A stretch of DNA of 64,000 nucleotides from Pycnopodia helianthoides (taxonomy: Eukaryota; Echinodermata; Asteroidea; Forcipulatida; Asteriidae): positions 8,350,767 to 8,414,766 of the forward strand of contig CM063260.1 of assembly GCA_032158295.1 (NCBI GenBank). The letters run 5' to 3'. The notes below the pieces were generated by a model, which was not told the DNA's origin, made no database searches, and saw only the letters and a program-made list of their open reading frames with translations. The position numbers and the translations under genes are program-made. Shown piece by piece: positions 34,133 to 46,300 of the stretch (position 1 is its first letter; every line of letters starts with the position of its first letter).

Positions 34133-35169
34133 TTCTAGAAATATGCGTGTAAAACTGTAACTGTTAAAGCTCGTCTTCGAAGTACATTGGCAAAGTGACT
34201 CAAATGCCAATAAGTGAACCGTATTTATGCCTTTAACATTCGAAAGGAAACAAAAGTTTAACAGGGCGTTTTTGTAGATTGCACAAATTCCAGAAATGCC
34301 TGCCCAAAAATAAATTTGAATGACTAAACACACGCCTCAAAAAGCTCCTGCGAATTTTAATGCTGCTTTGTTGATTTGTTATTGAATGATTACTTTGTTA
34401 ATCGAATGACGCAACAGTATAAAATTTGACCAGTCATAAAACAAAATCGAATTACCCATTCAACAGCATTCGATTTCGCGCAAAATTGAATGGCGCAGTG
34501 GTTAAATTGGCTGCTCATTTGCCGAAATTGACTAAGAAAACCTATACATATGCATACATTGTAGATGGTCATGTAGGTCAAATGACCTCCAGATAATTGT
34601 CTTAAGGACATTGAAGTCTTGGTCAGCAAAACTGGAATCCTTGGAGTCCTTGCCAGTCAGCAAAAGCATGGTTTTCCTGAAACAAAGTCCTTCAGAGTTC
34701 AGCCCTTGTTTTATTTTAAACAATGATGATGTGGCACTGCCAGCCAGGGGTATAAAACCCAGCTCAAGACCAACAAAAGAATGAGATTCAATTGGGGAGA
34801 AAGGATTGAGACATGACTGGACGCTGAGAGTTTGAGTCTTTATATCATGAGTTAATGCATGGAAGTCTTGCAGCTCATCACCAGGACCACAGGATGATGA
34901 GAATTTCAACAATCGTACGAATGAATCCCTATATCACCATGCACGCTAAGACACCAGAACTGACGTCTTAATGCCCGTCCAACTTTAGACACCCCATCCA
35001 CCTGTTGAGGAATCCGAAAGAGGAATCATCACAAGACGAGTCATGTAAAAGCACGTGTTTTATTCATGAACTCTTTCGAAAGCCGGCTCGCAATTACAAA
35101 CACAAAGGTACCATTGGGGAATAATAGGACTTTCAAAGTTTAATAAACAAAATGTATAATAAACAAGTA

Positions 35170-36556
35170 TGTCCCACTCGACGACGAAGTTCTGGCGCTC
35201 TTTAACAAAGCCTACGAGTTGGGAGAGCTACCTGAGGAGTGGGTTACTCTTAACATTATACCAGTACCCAAATCGGGTGACCTCTACACCAGATAACTAC
35301 CGGGGGATCAGTCTGTCCTCGCTTGTCATGAAGACATACACCGTATAATGATTCTAAATCGCATACGCCCTGTGCTTGAACCGCTTCTGAGAAACTCGCA
35401 GAATGGTTTCCGTCCAAAGAACCACAACTGGGCAGATCCTTGCCCTGAGGCGAATACTGGAAGGAGTCAGGGACAAGAACATGTCGTGTGTCACCACCTT
35501 CATCGACTTCAAGAAAGACTTCGACACTGTACACCGAGGCAAGCTCATTGAGACCTTCGAGCATGTTGTTCCAGGGAAGGTAGTCGTGGCAATCATTGCA
35601 AGCTAACAGCAAGACGTGGGCTAAAGTGGTCACCCCAGATGGTACCACAGACCTCTTTGAAATCACGGCTGGAGTTCTGCAGGGAGACACACTAGCACCA
35701 TTCTTGTTCGTGCTCGTCTTGGATTATGCTTTGAGGTGTGCTATCAATGGAAGGGAGGAGGAGCTAGGCTTCACGCTTGCCAGGCGCCGGAGTAGGAGAG
35801 TGCCAGCTGTAGTGATTACAGACCTTGACTATCTGACGACATCAGTCTCCTTTCAGACACAGTGGATCAGGCACAAAAACTGCTTGCAGCTGTTGAGCTC
35901 CAGTGTAGCCGAGTTGGCCTGCAGCTCAACTCGAAGAAGACAAAGGTGATGGCATTTAACTCAGTAGACAGTACCATCAAGACCCGAGATGGCGTTTCCC
36001 CTAGAGGTCATTGAAGAGTTTAAATACTTTGGCGTCCTCATAGGATCAACTGAGAGTGAGATAGAGCTTTGGCATGGAAGGCCCTTCGTGGCAGGCGAGT
36101 TTGGAGGGCTGGTCTCAACGATGACATCAAGAGACGTCTGTTCGGCTACAGTTGAGTCTGTACTTCTATATGGAGCCGAGACATGGACTCTGACAGCCAG
36201 TCAAGAAAGAGCACTAGACGGATACAAGAATGCTACGGATGGCCCTTGATGTACACTGGGAAGACCATATGCCAAACTCCAGCTCTACGATTCCCTACCA
36301 AGAGTATCTGTCAAGATCAGGGAACGAAGGAAGAGGCTGGCTGGCCTCTGTGTCCGTCATCCAGAGCTAGCTGTGACTCCCCGCTAGTTCTTTGGGAACC
36401 CATCGATGGAAACAGGAGCAAGGGCAGGAGGAGACTTTCGTGAATCAGCTGAAGAGGGACGCAACACAACAAGAAACAACTGAGCTTAGGACGCTGATGC
36501 TAGACCGGGATGCATGGAAGACGACCATCAGAGTTTCCCGAGAAGGCGTCGGCTGA
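35170..36556 (+). pseudogene. RTE/craniofacial-type LINE, RT to 3' end
   Basis: It reads DDEVLALFNKAYELGELPEEW and IIPVPKSGDL, then RGISLSSLVMKTY. TTFIDFKKDFDTVHRGKL (Asp of block A), EITAGVLQGDTLAPFLFVLVLDYALR and a frameshifted ..LDYL-DDISLLSDTVD (catalytic site) follow. Next come LNSKKTKVMAFNS, FKYFGVLIGST, ESVLLYGAETWTLTASQERALDG and the end RDAWKTTIRVSREGVG before TGA. At least four frame breaks. It is 5'-truncated at about 35170. Confidence 0.85.
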
Positions 36557-36794
36557 AGACAACCTCTCACTCAACTACTAAACAAATGTAATTAAACTGA
36601 CAATTTATCACTGATGGAGAGAAGACGATTTTATTAATAAAATTCTCTATAAATTATAATGTAAATCAGTTGAAGTATCTTGCTATCTTTTGTTGTGTGG
36701 TATTATAATATTCCATTGTGACTCATTATTGCACATGCCCCATAACAATATTTTCTATATTAAGGTTGCATATTTGCGAACTAAGCAATGGCCG

Positions 36795-37892
36795 AAAGAA
36801 TTGACCCAATCCCTGATTTTACAACCCTTCCAAATAAAGGCAACTTAAGACTCAGTGCCAGAATTACAGAACCATCAGCCTAATCAGCTATCCCAGTAAA
36901 GTGATGCCAAGGTATACTCATGAACAGACAAAGGGGAAAGGCAAAGAAAACCCTAGCAGAAGATTAGGCTGGATTTAGAGTCTGAATAGACTGTGCAAGT
37001 CTCGCGCGTACCGGAACGAGAAAACACGCTAAACGAAGAACATGCTTTTTCTGAAATCAAATGTTAGTTTTGAATATCTATGAGGAAATGTAAACAATAG
37101 GCCTATATACAATGTATACTCATTAAAATTGTATACAATTTATTTTAACTGTAAATTGAATACACACTAATTTGTTTATTATTATTGAAACAAATAAAAA
37201 CTCTGGGACAAAGGATATTTACTTGATCTTGACGTTTTAGAAACCCCTTTTGTAAATCTACGCCCGAATAATTTTACACTACTATAAAAGCTTGTTTATA
37301 CGCGCAATTAACGCGTGACGCAGTCTAAAGAAGACGTATGACGCTTCAACGACCAATGAAAGGGTCTTTCATCCCGCGCGACCAAAACAAGCGTTTACAT
37401 AATTTTTGTGCTCGGGTGGGCACAAATTTTTTATTTTTTGCAAGTTACCGGAAGCTGAGGTCAATTTTAATTCTCGGGTTTTCTTCGTTATACTGTATTC
37501 TCAACAATATATATAATTTTCATGGTCATAAACTAAGTTAAACCAAAATAATTGACGAAACAAAATCTCACCAACGTAAAACTCCACATGGTTGGGACCA
37601 CCATAGGTCACAGAAGTTGAAATTATACGCGAGACTTGCACAGTCTATGAACCAAAGAGGAGCACTTCGAAACAGATTTTCAACATCAGATTATTTACCG
37701 AGAAGTATCTCCAACACCTGCGAAAGAAAGCCTTCGACCGCGTCTGGCATGAAGGCTTGTGGCAAGTGATGAGAAAATTTCAACTTTACATTAACCTCAT
37801 CCAAGTCATCGAAGCACTGTATCAAAATTCCACAGTGCTGTTCTCTTAAACAACAACCTTTGCATGAGACTTCTTCAAATTAACAGTTGGTT
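36795..37892 (+). pseudogene. Third LINE RT relic, split by a TA-flanked MITE
   Basis: The left piece (36795-36988) reads FTTLPNKGNLRL, then AEDxAGFRV. After the MITE (36989-37645) the RT resumes in another frame: FNIRLFTEKYLQHLR-like text, KAFDRVWHEGLWQVMRKFQL (block A, with catalytic Asp) and DFFKLTVG, where a second MITE (37894) cuts it. It is not the same sequence as the RT at 35170-36556. Confidence 0.8.
36989..37645. mobile_element. 657-bp MITE, perfect 18-bp TIR, TA target duplication
   Basis: The ends GACTGTGCAAGTCTCGCG are perfect inverted repeats. TA lies on each side (36987-36988 and 37646-37647). Tc1/mariner-type insertion is the natural reading. There is no transposase; a short open stretch at 37338-37541 has no recognisable domain. 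It sits inside an RT coding relic. Confidence 0.9.
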
Positions 37893-37893
37893 A

Positions 37894-38448
37894 TGGCGAG
37901 CCAAAGTAACATTTATTACTATGAGCAAACGTCTTTAAAACATTTTAGAGATATCTCTAAATGATTAAGATCAAAGAGATATCTCTAATTACTTAGAGAT
38001 ATCTCTAAATGATTTAGAGATAATTTAAAATCATTTATAAATACCTCTAAATCATTTACAGATATCTCTAAATCATTTAGAGACATCTCTAATCAGTTAC
38101 AGCTCCGTTAAGTTCACAAATTAGGAAGCGCCGCACACTCAGGTCAATGATGTTATTCTCGGAATGCATTCCATTTAATCGAAGTTGCAAACGAACGAGT
38201 TTCAAGTCATCCACCTTGCCAAATAATGCACTTGATGTCAGCATTGTTGCCAACAAAATCACACATTTATTTCAACTGTGTTGTTAATAGATGTTTTATG
38301 AAAAGACATCGTTGTGAGCAATAAACATTTAGAGAATAGTTCTAAATGAATCTGAGATATCTCTAATCAAGTTAAAAACGATTAAGAGATATCTCTAAAA
38401 TGTTTTAAAGACCTTGTTCATAGTAATACATGTTACTTTGGCTCGCCA
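37894..38448. mobile_element. 555-bp MITE with long TIRs and AGAGATATCTCT repeats
   Basis: The ends TGGCGAGCCAAAGTAACAT and ATTACTATGA..CAA..TCTTTAAAACA extend as inverted repeats of about 70 bases. TA flanks each side (37892-37893 and 38449-38450). The inner part is full of the palindrome AGAGATATCTCTAAATGATT in varied copies. It joins two unrelated LINE relics: plus-strand on the left, minus-strand on the right. Confidence 0.9.
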
Positions 38449-38450
38449 TA

Positions 38451-40420
38451 GCGAGAGACAAAACTTCATCGGGCAAATTATTAACGTAAACAAGAAAGAA
38501 GTGGGATCAAGTACCGAGCCTCGTGGAACCCCGGAATTGATGGAACAGGTAGGAGAAGTTTGACCCTCAAGGGCAACCTTCAACTTGCGGTTGGAAAGGA
38601 AAGCAGAGTTTATAGACAACCTTCTGCCTGACACCCATATGACTGAAGCTTGTGGAGCAGGTCAGTATATATGCCAACTTTGTCGAAGGCCTTTGAGATG
38701 TCCAATGCTACAACACGAGCCTCACCCCTGCGATCTAAGGCCCTGCTAAAATGATCAGTAATTAGGGAAAGCAGATCACCGGTTGAGCGGGAACGGCGAA
38801 ACCCCAAGCAGTCAGTCAGAAGGTCGTTGTCCTCCAGGTATCCAAGTAGCTGTTGATTAACTAAGCATTCAAAGATCTTACTTATTATGGGAAGCAGACT
38901 AATAGGACGATAATTTAGTAGCTTCAGAACGCTCACAAGCATCCTTAAAGACGGGGACCAGATGCCACTTTCCAAGATGAAGGAAACACAGAGACTGCCA
39001 AAACACATTTTAAACAGCTTGGCAAGAATGGGTGAAAGTTCTGGGGAACACATTTTCAAAACAATTGCAGGGTTCCATCAGGGCCAGTAGCCTTGGAGGC
39101 ATGCAAGGAATTAATAATCCGGTCAATCTTCTTATAGGGTGGATAAGAGGATCGGATACTACAGTGGCTGTTCGAGATGGAAAGACATGAAGTATGCCCC
39201 TCATCACTGAGTGTTGAGTTAGATGCAAAGTTGTCAGCAAAATGGTTTGCCTGATCTTGAGGACAAGTAAGAACTTCGGGTCCATGAAAGAGAGGAGGAA
39301 TGGAGGACTTGTTGCGGTTCAGTACACTATTGGCAATCCGCCAAAAGTCCCTGGAACCAAGCCGCTGTGTTGAAATAGAGCTAGCAACAGAGTTGGCATA
39401 TTGCGTCTTAGCATCCTCTAAAACTCTCTTACATCGATTTCGAGCTTCATGGAAAAGACGCTTACTATCCAAAGTTCTCGAATGATGATACTTCTTTAAA
39501 AAAAAAAAAAAATGGTTACGATGCTGCAGCACAAGGCTGGAGTGATACCAAGGTTGAGAATGTGCCTTGATCTGGTAGGTGAAGAGGGATGTAAATCTCC
39601 ATACCAAGGTTAATCCATTGGGATAACTCGTCAGCCGCCAAATCAGGACCAAGACTTAGAATCGAAGACCAAGGCACATCAGCGAGAAAATACCGAAAAC
39701 CATCCCAGTCAGCCTTTCAAAACTGAAAAACAGTACGGTGAAAATGGAATGTAGTTGTGTGAGAAGAATATGATACAGATACAGAGACAATTGAGTGATC
39801 AGAGTTACCAATTGGAGGCAAGACTTTAGCAACGCAGTAATCTGGAAACACGAAAAGAGGTCCAGCAAGTCTACCATCAGAAGCACGATCCGGAATGTGA
39901 GTAGGTGATGAAACGATCTGAGTAAGATCCTGGGAGATAGAAAAATTATGTGTTGCAATACCAGGAATGTCAATATTACGAGAATGGGTCAGCCACTCCT
40001 TGTGATGAACATTGAAGTCACCGAATACCATGACTTGAGCTGAAAGTGCTGAGAAATAGCAAAGTCAACGCCATCAGAGATAGCATCGAGCACAGCGCAG
40101 GATGATGATGAAGGTGAACGATACAGGAAAAACAGGTAGGATGTGGAATGGAGAAGCGAAAGGCGGAGTTGTCAAATTCCAAAGTGCTTTCACTGGCTAA
40201 GGGGGAGAGTTTCTTTGACATAGACACCCAGACCATGTGATAGAGGGTGGTCAAGGCGAGGAAAGATATATCCTGGTAACTTGAAAGAATCTGAAGAAAT
40301 GTTACAATTCAGTCTGCTCTCAGATAGAACTAGCAAATCAGGAGAGTTGTTGAGATTGAGAACAAAAGACTGAACAGAAGTGGAGTTGGAACGAAAGCCC
40401 CTGATTGGAAAAGGCAATTA
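38451..40420 (-). pseudogene. CR1/jockey-like LINE: endonuclease and RT up to block C
   Basis: From 40420 it reads LLVLSESRLN and YIFPRLDH..GLGVYVKE, then VFGDFNVHHKEWLT (endonuclease DxN) and GNSDHSIVSVSV (catalytic SDH). NRCKRVLEDAKTQYAN, ATGPDGT, NYRPISLLPIISKIFECLV and GFRRSRSTGDLL follow, then RVVALDISKAFDKV (RT block A) and SGVPRGSVLDP (block B). It stops at a MITE just before the YADD block. Frameshifts separate about six open pieces. Confidence 0.85.
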
Positions 40421-40429
40421 ATACCAAGA

Positions 40430-40955
40430 GGCTCATTTGAACGCTGCGCACGGGCAGGTGGATTAGCGCGAGCAGGTGAGGTGTCTTTATTCTTTGTTTG
40501 TTTATTCATGTTTTGATTTATTATAAAAAAGAGTCTCAGGTAGTCTTAAGTTTAAAATCTGCCCCCCAAAAAAAACAGAGGAAAGAAATGAACTCATGCG
40601 AACTCCTCAGGAATGCAAACGGAAGTGGCTGCACGGACCACCACCAATCCATGCTTGTTGTCCATGGCACTAATACAACCACTTCGACATTAACACCTGT
40701 TTCATCAGCCTCTCCATCAGAGCATTTCCACTGAGTTCGGGATCCTGTACTTTTCGCGTCCTGACAGGCGGCCATGGCTTGTTCTGAGTTGGGAGGGTCT
40801 ATAGACTAACTGAGAAGAGATAGAAGGAAAGATAGGAATGAGAGGGGGAAAGGGAAACTGGCAGAACTCGATCGCCTAGCCCAGAAACAAGCTCAAACCT
40901 CTTCACTGGACCACTGCAAACTGTTACCAAACCTAAGATTGGATGAACAGGCTGT
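40430..40955. other. No gene recognised
   Basis: Two overlapping open stretches near 40498-40775 on opposite strands have no recognisable domain. They may be 5' sequence of the LINE that ends at 40420. A pur/pyr-rich tract follows to 40955. Confidence 0.4.
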
Positions 40956-41345
40956 TTTAAAGGCAGTGGACACTATTGGTAATTACTCAAAATAATTATT
41001 AGCATATAAAACCTTACTTGGTAACGAGTAAGGGGGAGAGGTTGACAGTATAAAACACTGTGAGAAACGGCTCCCTCTGAAGTGACATAGTTTTCAAGTA
41101 AAAAGTAATTTTCCACGAATTTGATTTCGAGACCTCAGAATTAGATTTTGAGGTCTCGAAATCAACCATCTGAAAGCACACAACTTCGTGTGACAAGGGT
41201 GTTTTTTCTTTCATAGTTATCTCGCAACTTCGACGACCAATTGAGCTCAAGTTTTTACAGGTTTGTTATTTTGTGTATATGTTGAGATACACCAAGTGAG
41301 AAGACTGGTCTTTGACAATTACCAAAGGTGTCCAGTGTCTTTAAA
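40956..41345. mobile_element. MITE family M1, copy 1
   Basis: The ends TTTAAAGGCAGTGGACAC..TTGGTAATTAC and AATTACCAAAGGTGTCCAGTGTCTTTAAA are inverted. Inside, GAAACGGCTCCCTCTGAAGT and an inverted GATTTCGAGACCTCA pair occur. The second copy is at 58788-59153. No ORF. Confidence 0.9.
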
Positions 41346-41928
41346 TCACAGTGGTTTTCACTTGTATTCATCCTGGCCATAACTCCCTCCAACTTCCCCT
41401 TTTCTCAATCCACTCCCCTTCTATACTTTCCTCATCCCCGCACCCATTCCTTCCTCCATGATGTACCTCTATAATATACATTTATTCTTTTTGATTGGTA
41501 TTTATTATGCAATTTATCTTTCATCTTGACTGTCCTTGATGTATGACATTTCTTACTTTGTATACATGTTTGTATTTTGAGTGTTAATTGTTGGCCGAAT
41601 AAAAAATAATTGTTGGCCGAATAAATAATAATAATAGTAATACGATTTTGGGCACAAATCGTGAATATTTACGTAAATATTCTCCTTCACGTGCAATGTA
41701 TTTTTGTGAAAATAAATAGACTCACACATACACTAGCCTTTGGTCCAAGCGACTGGAACCAGAGAACGCGCGTGGTCTCTGATTCCAGTCACTTTGTTGC
41801 TACGAAGAAGCTGCCCAGGCCACGAAGGCCTTGACAAAAGGCTATCTATACGCTACACACGCGACCCCATCGATGTCACCACGTCTCGCACACTCTCTGC
41901 CTGTTCGCTCTGCTACTAATAATAATAC

Positions 41929-41948
41929 TGACGTCACCATTAACCAAT
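41929..41948 (+). promoter_or_regulatory. Candidate CRE plus CCAAT box
   Basis: A perfect TGACGTCA (41929-41936) lies eight bases before CCAAT (41944-41948), about 1 kb upstream of the plus-strand gene at 42946. This pairing is common in core promoters, but both words can occur by chance. No 5' UTR exon has been identified. Confidence 0.3.
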
Positions 41949-42945
41949 CAATGTTGTCGTCAGTGCTTAGTAACAGACAACTGTTTATAGCTCAACAAAA
42001 CGCCGCGAAAAAAATATTGACACAGTTGGCAATGTGAAAGTTGTACAAGAATCCGATGAAATTTTGCAAAATGTGTGTCACAAGCTGGAATCCTGAATGT
42101 GTTTGTTCATTTGTTTATGAAATATGTTGATGTCATCTCACATATCTGAGGAAAATACTGCTGAACTGTGGTCAACATCAAAATCGTGACACTCGGCGGC
42201 TTGCTCATGAACGAGTCAACGCATAATAGACTATATGACTATGAGCATACAGAGCAAGGAACACTCAACTGCATTGCACTTGCAGCATCTGCAGCCTACC
42301 TTTACTGCACTAGCACTAGCAGCTACTTCAAGTTACATTACTATTCAACCAACAGTGTTTATTTCAAGTTTACGTTAGATCAAATCTTTGCTTTAATGAT
42401 GATTGATGGTTAGAAAAAGGACTTGATTGTTTGGCATGTCGTGGTGTCGTTAGCAAGTTGCACTGCTCTACACTGTCCTGAGTACTGTACTGAGGCTCGC
42501 CGACAAGCAATGTTGCCGTTTCCATGGGATTATACTTCACTCGCAGCGTTCATGCCTACTTATCTTACCTTTACAAGTGTATAATCATAATGGTAACGGT
42601 TAGTTAATTCCGAGACAATGTTATATGTAATGAATTGAAATGGAGCATTTCAGATGAATCTGCCCGGTGTTGATGAGCTGCTAAGACAGTGCTACTGATA
42701 ACCTGTGTGATGTGTTGCTACGTATTGACTTTAAAATACAATATTGTCCTCAGACTTCTTATTTTATATGACATTGACATTGAGTGAAGGTAACACCAAG
42801 CTACATTTATGTGTCTACATGGAAGCATATGAATACTGCTAGGAATTACTCGCAATGTGCATGCGCAAGTTTGATTTACAAGAACACCTGAGTGTTATTT
42901 TAAGAAAACACATGATGTAGGCATACTTTACCAAGAAATTTCACT

Positions 42946-43339
42946 ATGGCGAAAGTGCTACCCCCAGCTAGCTATTTGACAGTAAAGAGAGGACCCTCAG
43001 CTCCACTTAGTGGAAGTTCATCTGAGGGTGAGAACTCTGACCTGGAAGATATACCACCATCACCCTGCAGTAGTACATCTAGTGGTCCAATATACGTACG
43101 CCCAGCTGGATTTAAACATCATGCTCAAGAAATCCAGGCATTGAAGTTGCATGTACGCACTTGCAACTCAGTTAAGTTGAAAAAAAAGATAAAGAAGAAT
43201 GCTGTCACGACTGTTCCTAAAGACAACTTGTTTTGTCAAGATGTCCAAGATTCTGGAAGGGATAAAAACAATAATAACAGCAATAGCAATAAACTATCCT
43301 CAGTTTCACAGAGCAGGGCCAAACAAAAGACGAAAAAGG
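42946..43339 (+). CDS. TEAD-motif gene exon 1
   Basis: Residues 1-131. Start Met has an upstream in-frame TGA at 42913-42915. It contains a Ser/Glu/Asp tract (SGSSSEGENSDLED, 22-35), PPSPCSSTSSGPIYVRP, a likely helix HHAQEIQALKLHV and the basic KLKKKIKK. It ends AAAAAGG|GTAAGC in phase 1. A poly-Asn/Ser stretch (108-115) is low complexity. Confidence 0.78.
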
Positions 43340-46300
43340 GTAAGCATTGTTATTGTGGTTTTTTGCAGTTATGTGGAGCATTAATTGCTCCTATCATTTC
43401 AAGGATTTACAAAAGCCCATACACTACCACATGGCCATAGTGCCACAGAAAGCATGTTGATTGTCAATAAGGGATTACAAAACAATTCCCAAATTAATTA
43501 ATTTGAATCATCAAATGTGTCGCAAAGAAAGCCTTTCCCTTTATGCAATCCCATATGGTCCAATGCTAAAGTAAAGATAAACAATCAAAATTTGCAAAAA
43601 TAAAAAATTATATAGAATACTGAATACTTTTGAGTTCGCATTTCTTTTCAATTTAACAATGACAATTAACATAAAGAAAACAGCAACCTTTCCCCTCTTT
43701 CCACTGAAGAACCTTTAGGCGCTCGAGTGAGATTTGAACACGAACAAGATTTCTGGTCCCAGTGTAGTCAAATTAATTAGTAAACACAGTACATGTACAT
43801 TACTTTTGGCAGGTTTTCAGCAATGAACATGACCTCGATTATTTTAATTTGTAAAAAAAAAAATTGCACAGAGTAGGGGCTACACGGATTTGACTGAATT
43901 CAAATTTTAATAAGCTTTGCATTTGGCATTATGTCAATGTATGTGCCATACTTCATACTCATTTAATTAGCACTAAAAACGTTTAGTTTAGATTATACCA
44001 CTGCTCTATGAATGAATTAAACTACTGAAACCTGTCATTAGGGCTTGAAGTAAACACTGGACCACTAGCCAGAGACCTTCAATTTTTGCATTGGGCCTAA
44101 TTAACCCAACAGCTGAACATCATTATCATTTGACTACCCAGTACATGTACATAAATTTTGACAAACCTTGTGATGCTGTGATCATAGACTGAAATACAGG
44201 ATTTGGTACATGTAACATTGATCACATCAACAACGATTAGAATTGTCAGTAGTTATCTGGGCTAGACAATTAATGATGGTGTTTGAAGTAAGTATTTTTG
44301 ACTAGCCTACCCTGTTGCAAGTAATAATCAAAGATGGCCTGTATGCGTTCTTGACTAGTGTGTGTGTTTGCATGGGGGTTTATAGTAATATACAATCCAG
44401 CCCTGTATTGTATGCAGTTTGAGAAAACGAATGCACATCTCACGTTTTATTGATGTGTAGTTTTTATAAAGCTGTGTGGTTTTTTTATCATGGAATGGAG
44501 GAACAAAACCCATATTTCATTGCCATGATAGAGATCTGTCCTAATATACTGTACACCAAGCGTACATCCATGTAATGAAGCAGAAACACAATTGTGATGC
44601 TATAGCAACTGTTGCTATGCAACCTTCTTTCATGTATAAAATAGGTTTCTTGTGATGATGGTGAACGTTATTAAGAATATGATTAGCAGGCATTGCTAAA
44701 TTACATGTTTGAGATGAAAACAATAACAAGTGGTATTGTATTTCATTGGTTCTTGAACATCTAACTTGGTTGCTTAGTAACAGTAATGTCATTGTGCCAA
44801 AAGTGGTTGAAACAGTTTTTTGTTTCCACAAAGTGACGGATTGTAGCCTTGTGCATGTGTTTACTGTATATTGCACGTTGTGTTTTAGTTCTTACAAAAT
44901 GGCCGAATCACACCACACAGAGCAAAATACAAAATACAGCTGTATCCAGTATGTCACGAAGTGACACAATTCCCTATTAGTACATTACTAATATACACAT
45001 GGAATTTAATTGTCACCTTGTGAAAACCGTGTATATGGATTTTTTTTTGCGTTTTCAACAAGTAATATTTTTGGTTTATAACTAAATATTACTCATTGAT
45101 AGTTGTTTATACCCTGAACAAACAGTTTTGTGTCCTTTGAGATTTCAGCTTTCCAACAATGTAAACAATTTAAATTGTTAAGTCAACGTCTACATGTATC
45201 TGTAAAATCTGAAAACGTGGTTTAACTCCTTGTGTGCATGGTCTAATTATTTGACACTTTGTAAAAACTGTGATGATGTGTTCATTTTAATGATACAGCA
45301 ATTTTCAATCTGAAAGCTCACTGACACTGACTATGTACGTAAACGAAATTTGTCTGAAATAGTCAAAGTTGATAAAAAAAACCAGTTGAATATCTTTTGT
45401 TCTTATTTTGATTGCTGCAATTAATTAAAGAGGTGCAGAATTGTGAACATTTTTACATGTATGTGGACATTGTATTTAAATATACAAATATTGAATGCAT
45501 GTGAGTGCATTGTCACATAATATACATGAAGTGTAATCTGGACTATATTCTATTTCACACAGCCAATGGAAATGGCAGATTGCAACAATAGTCTGCGAGT
45601 CTGCGACAATGCACAAACAAAATGTGTCCAATATTTATTTTATACTCAACACACATGTCCTTGTCAGTTGATTTTTTTCACAATAAACACAGAATAGACA
45701 CAAAGAAACTCGTCAATTTAGTTTTGACATTTTTGAGTTATAAATCAATTGTACATGTAGGCCTACGTGTTCCACTTTAACAATCGGTGGTTATACTGAG
45801 CAGAACGACCTGATCCTCTTCATGTAAATTATGATTGTTAAAAACTTGCCCTATTAGTGTTGTCTGTTGACAGTCACAGAAAGTCATGATCTTAACCAAA
45901 GTGCCCTTCCTCATGCTTCATAACATACCGTATTGATGTTGACTGCCCTGTGTTCTTGCCCCCTCATGATCTACATGCTAAGGTTAGGGTTAGGGCTAGG
46001 AAAATGGTTAGGGCTTGGGTTAAGGTTAGGGCTTGGGTTAGTGTTAGCATGGTTAGGGTTAGAGTTAGGGTTAGGTGTAGGTTTGTAAACTTTTGAGATC
46101 TTTATTCAGATACAGTACATGTTTTAATGGTTAGGTTTGCTTTGCAAGAAGAAATCATTCTGTCACAGTACATGTTTACCACTGTGTTTGATATTTGTGT
46201 GATTAAGCTCTTAATTCCCATATTTGATTGCTTATTTTGTATTCAGATCCATTACCTATGAAACTACGAGCTTTACCACAATCCTTTTGGCAACAGCCAA

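Larger units (their letters stand above)
31932..34544 (-). mobile_element. IS630/Tc1-type DNA transposon, TIRs present, split by a SINE
   Basis: The ends AGGTTTTCTCAGTC...GGCAAATGAGCAGCCAATTTAA (left) and the inverted equivalent (34490-34543) form TIRs of about 44 bases. Between them is a minus-strand transposase (32499-34132) interrupted by a SINE at 33703-34043. Subterminal zones (31980-32240 and 34340-34480) repeat CAATTT(C)GC-type words that could be transposase sites (inference). Target duplication is ambiguous; TA is possible. Confidence 0.85.
43340..46246 (+). other. Intron 1 of the TEAD-motif gene
   Basis: About 2.9 kb, GT...AG. It contains one copy of a dispersed repeat (44651-44728) and a degenerate TTAGGG tract near its 3' end. 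No other coding segment is evident. Confidence 0.65.

Noticed and set aside
35256..35690. 144-codon minus-strand frame
   Set aside because: Shadow of the plus-strand RT, which carries the catalytic blocks.
41831..42037. Short plus-strand frame upstream of the TEAD-motif gene as an extra first exon
   Set aside because: Its frame does not splice to 42946 by any visible donor, and exon 1 already has its own start and upstream stop. It may be promoter or UTR sequence.
44541..44876. 111-codon minus-strand frame in intron 1 of the TEAD-motif gene
   Set aside because: It spans a dispersed repeat and shows no domain. The length is within chance for this base composition.
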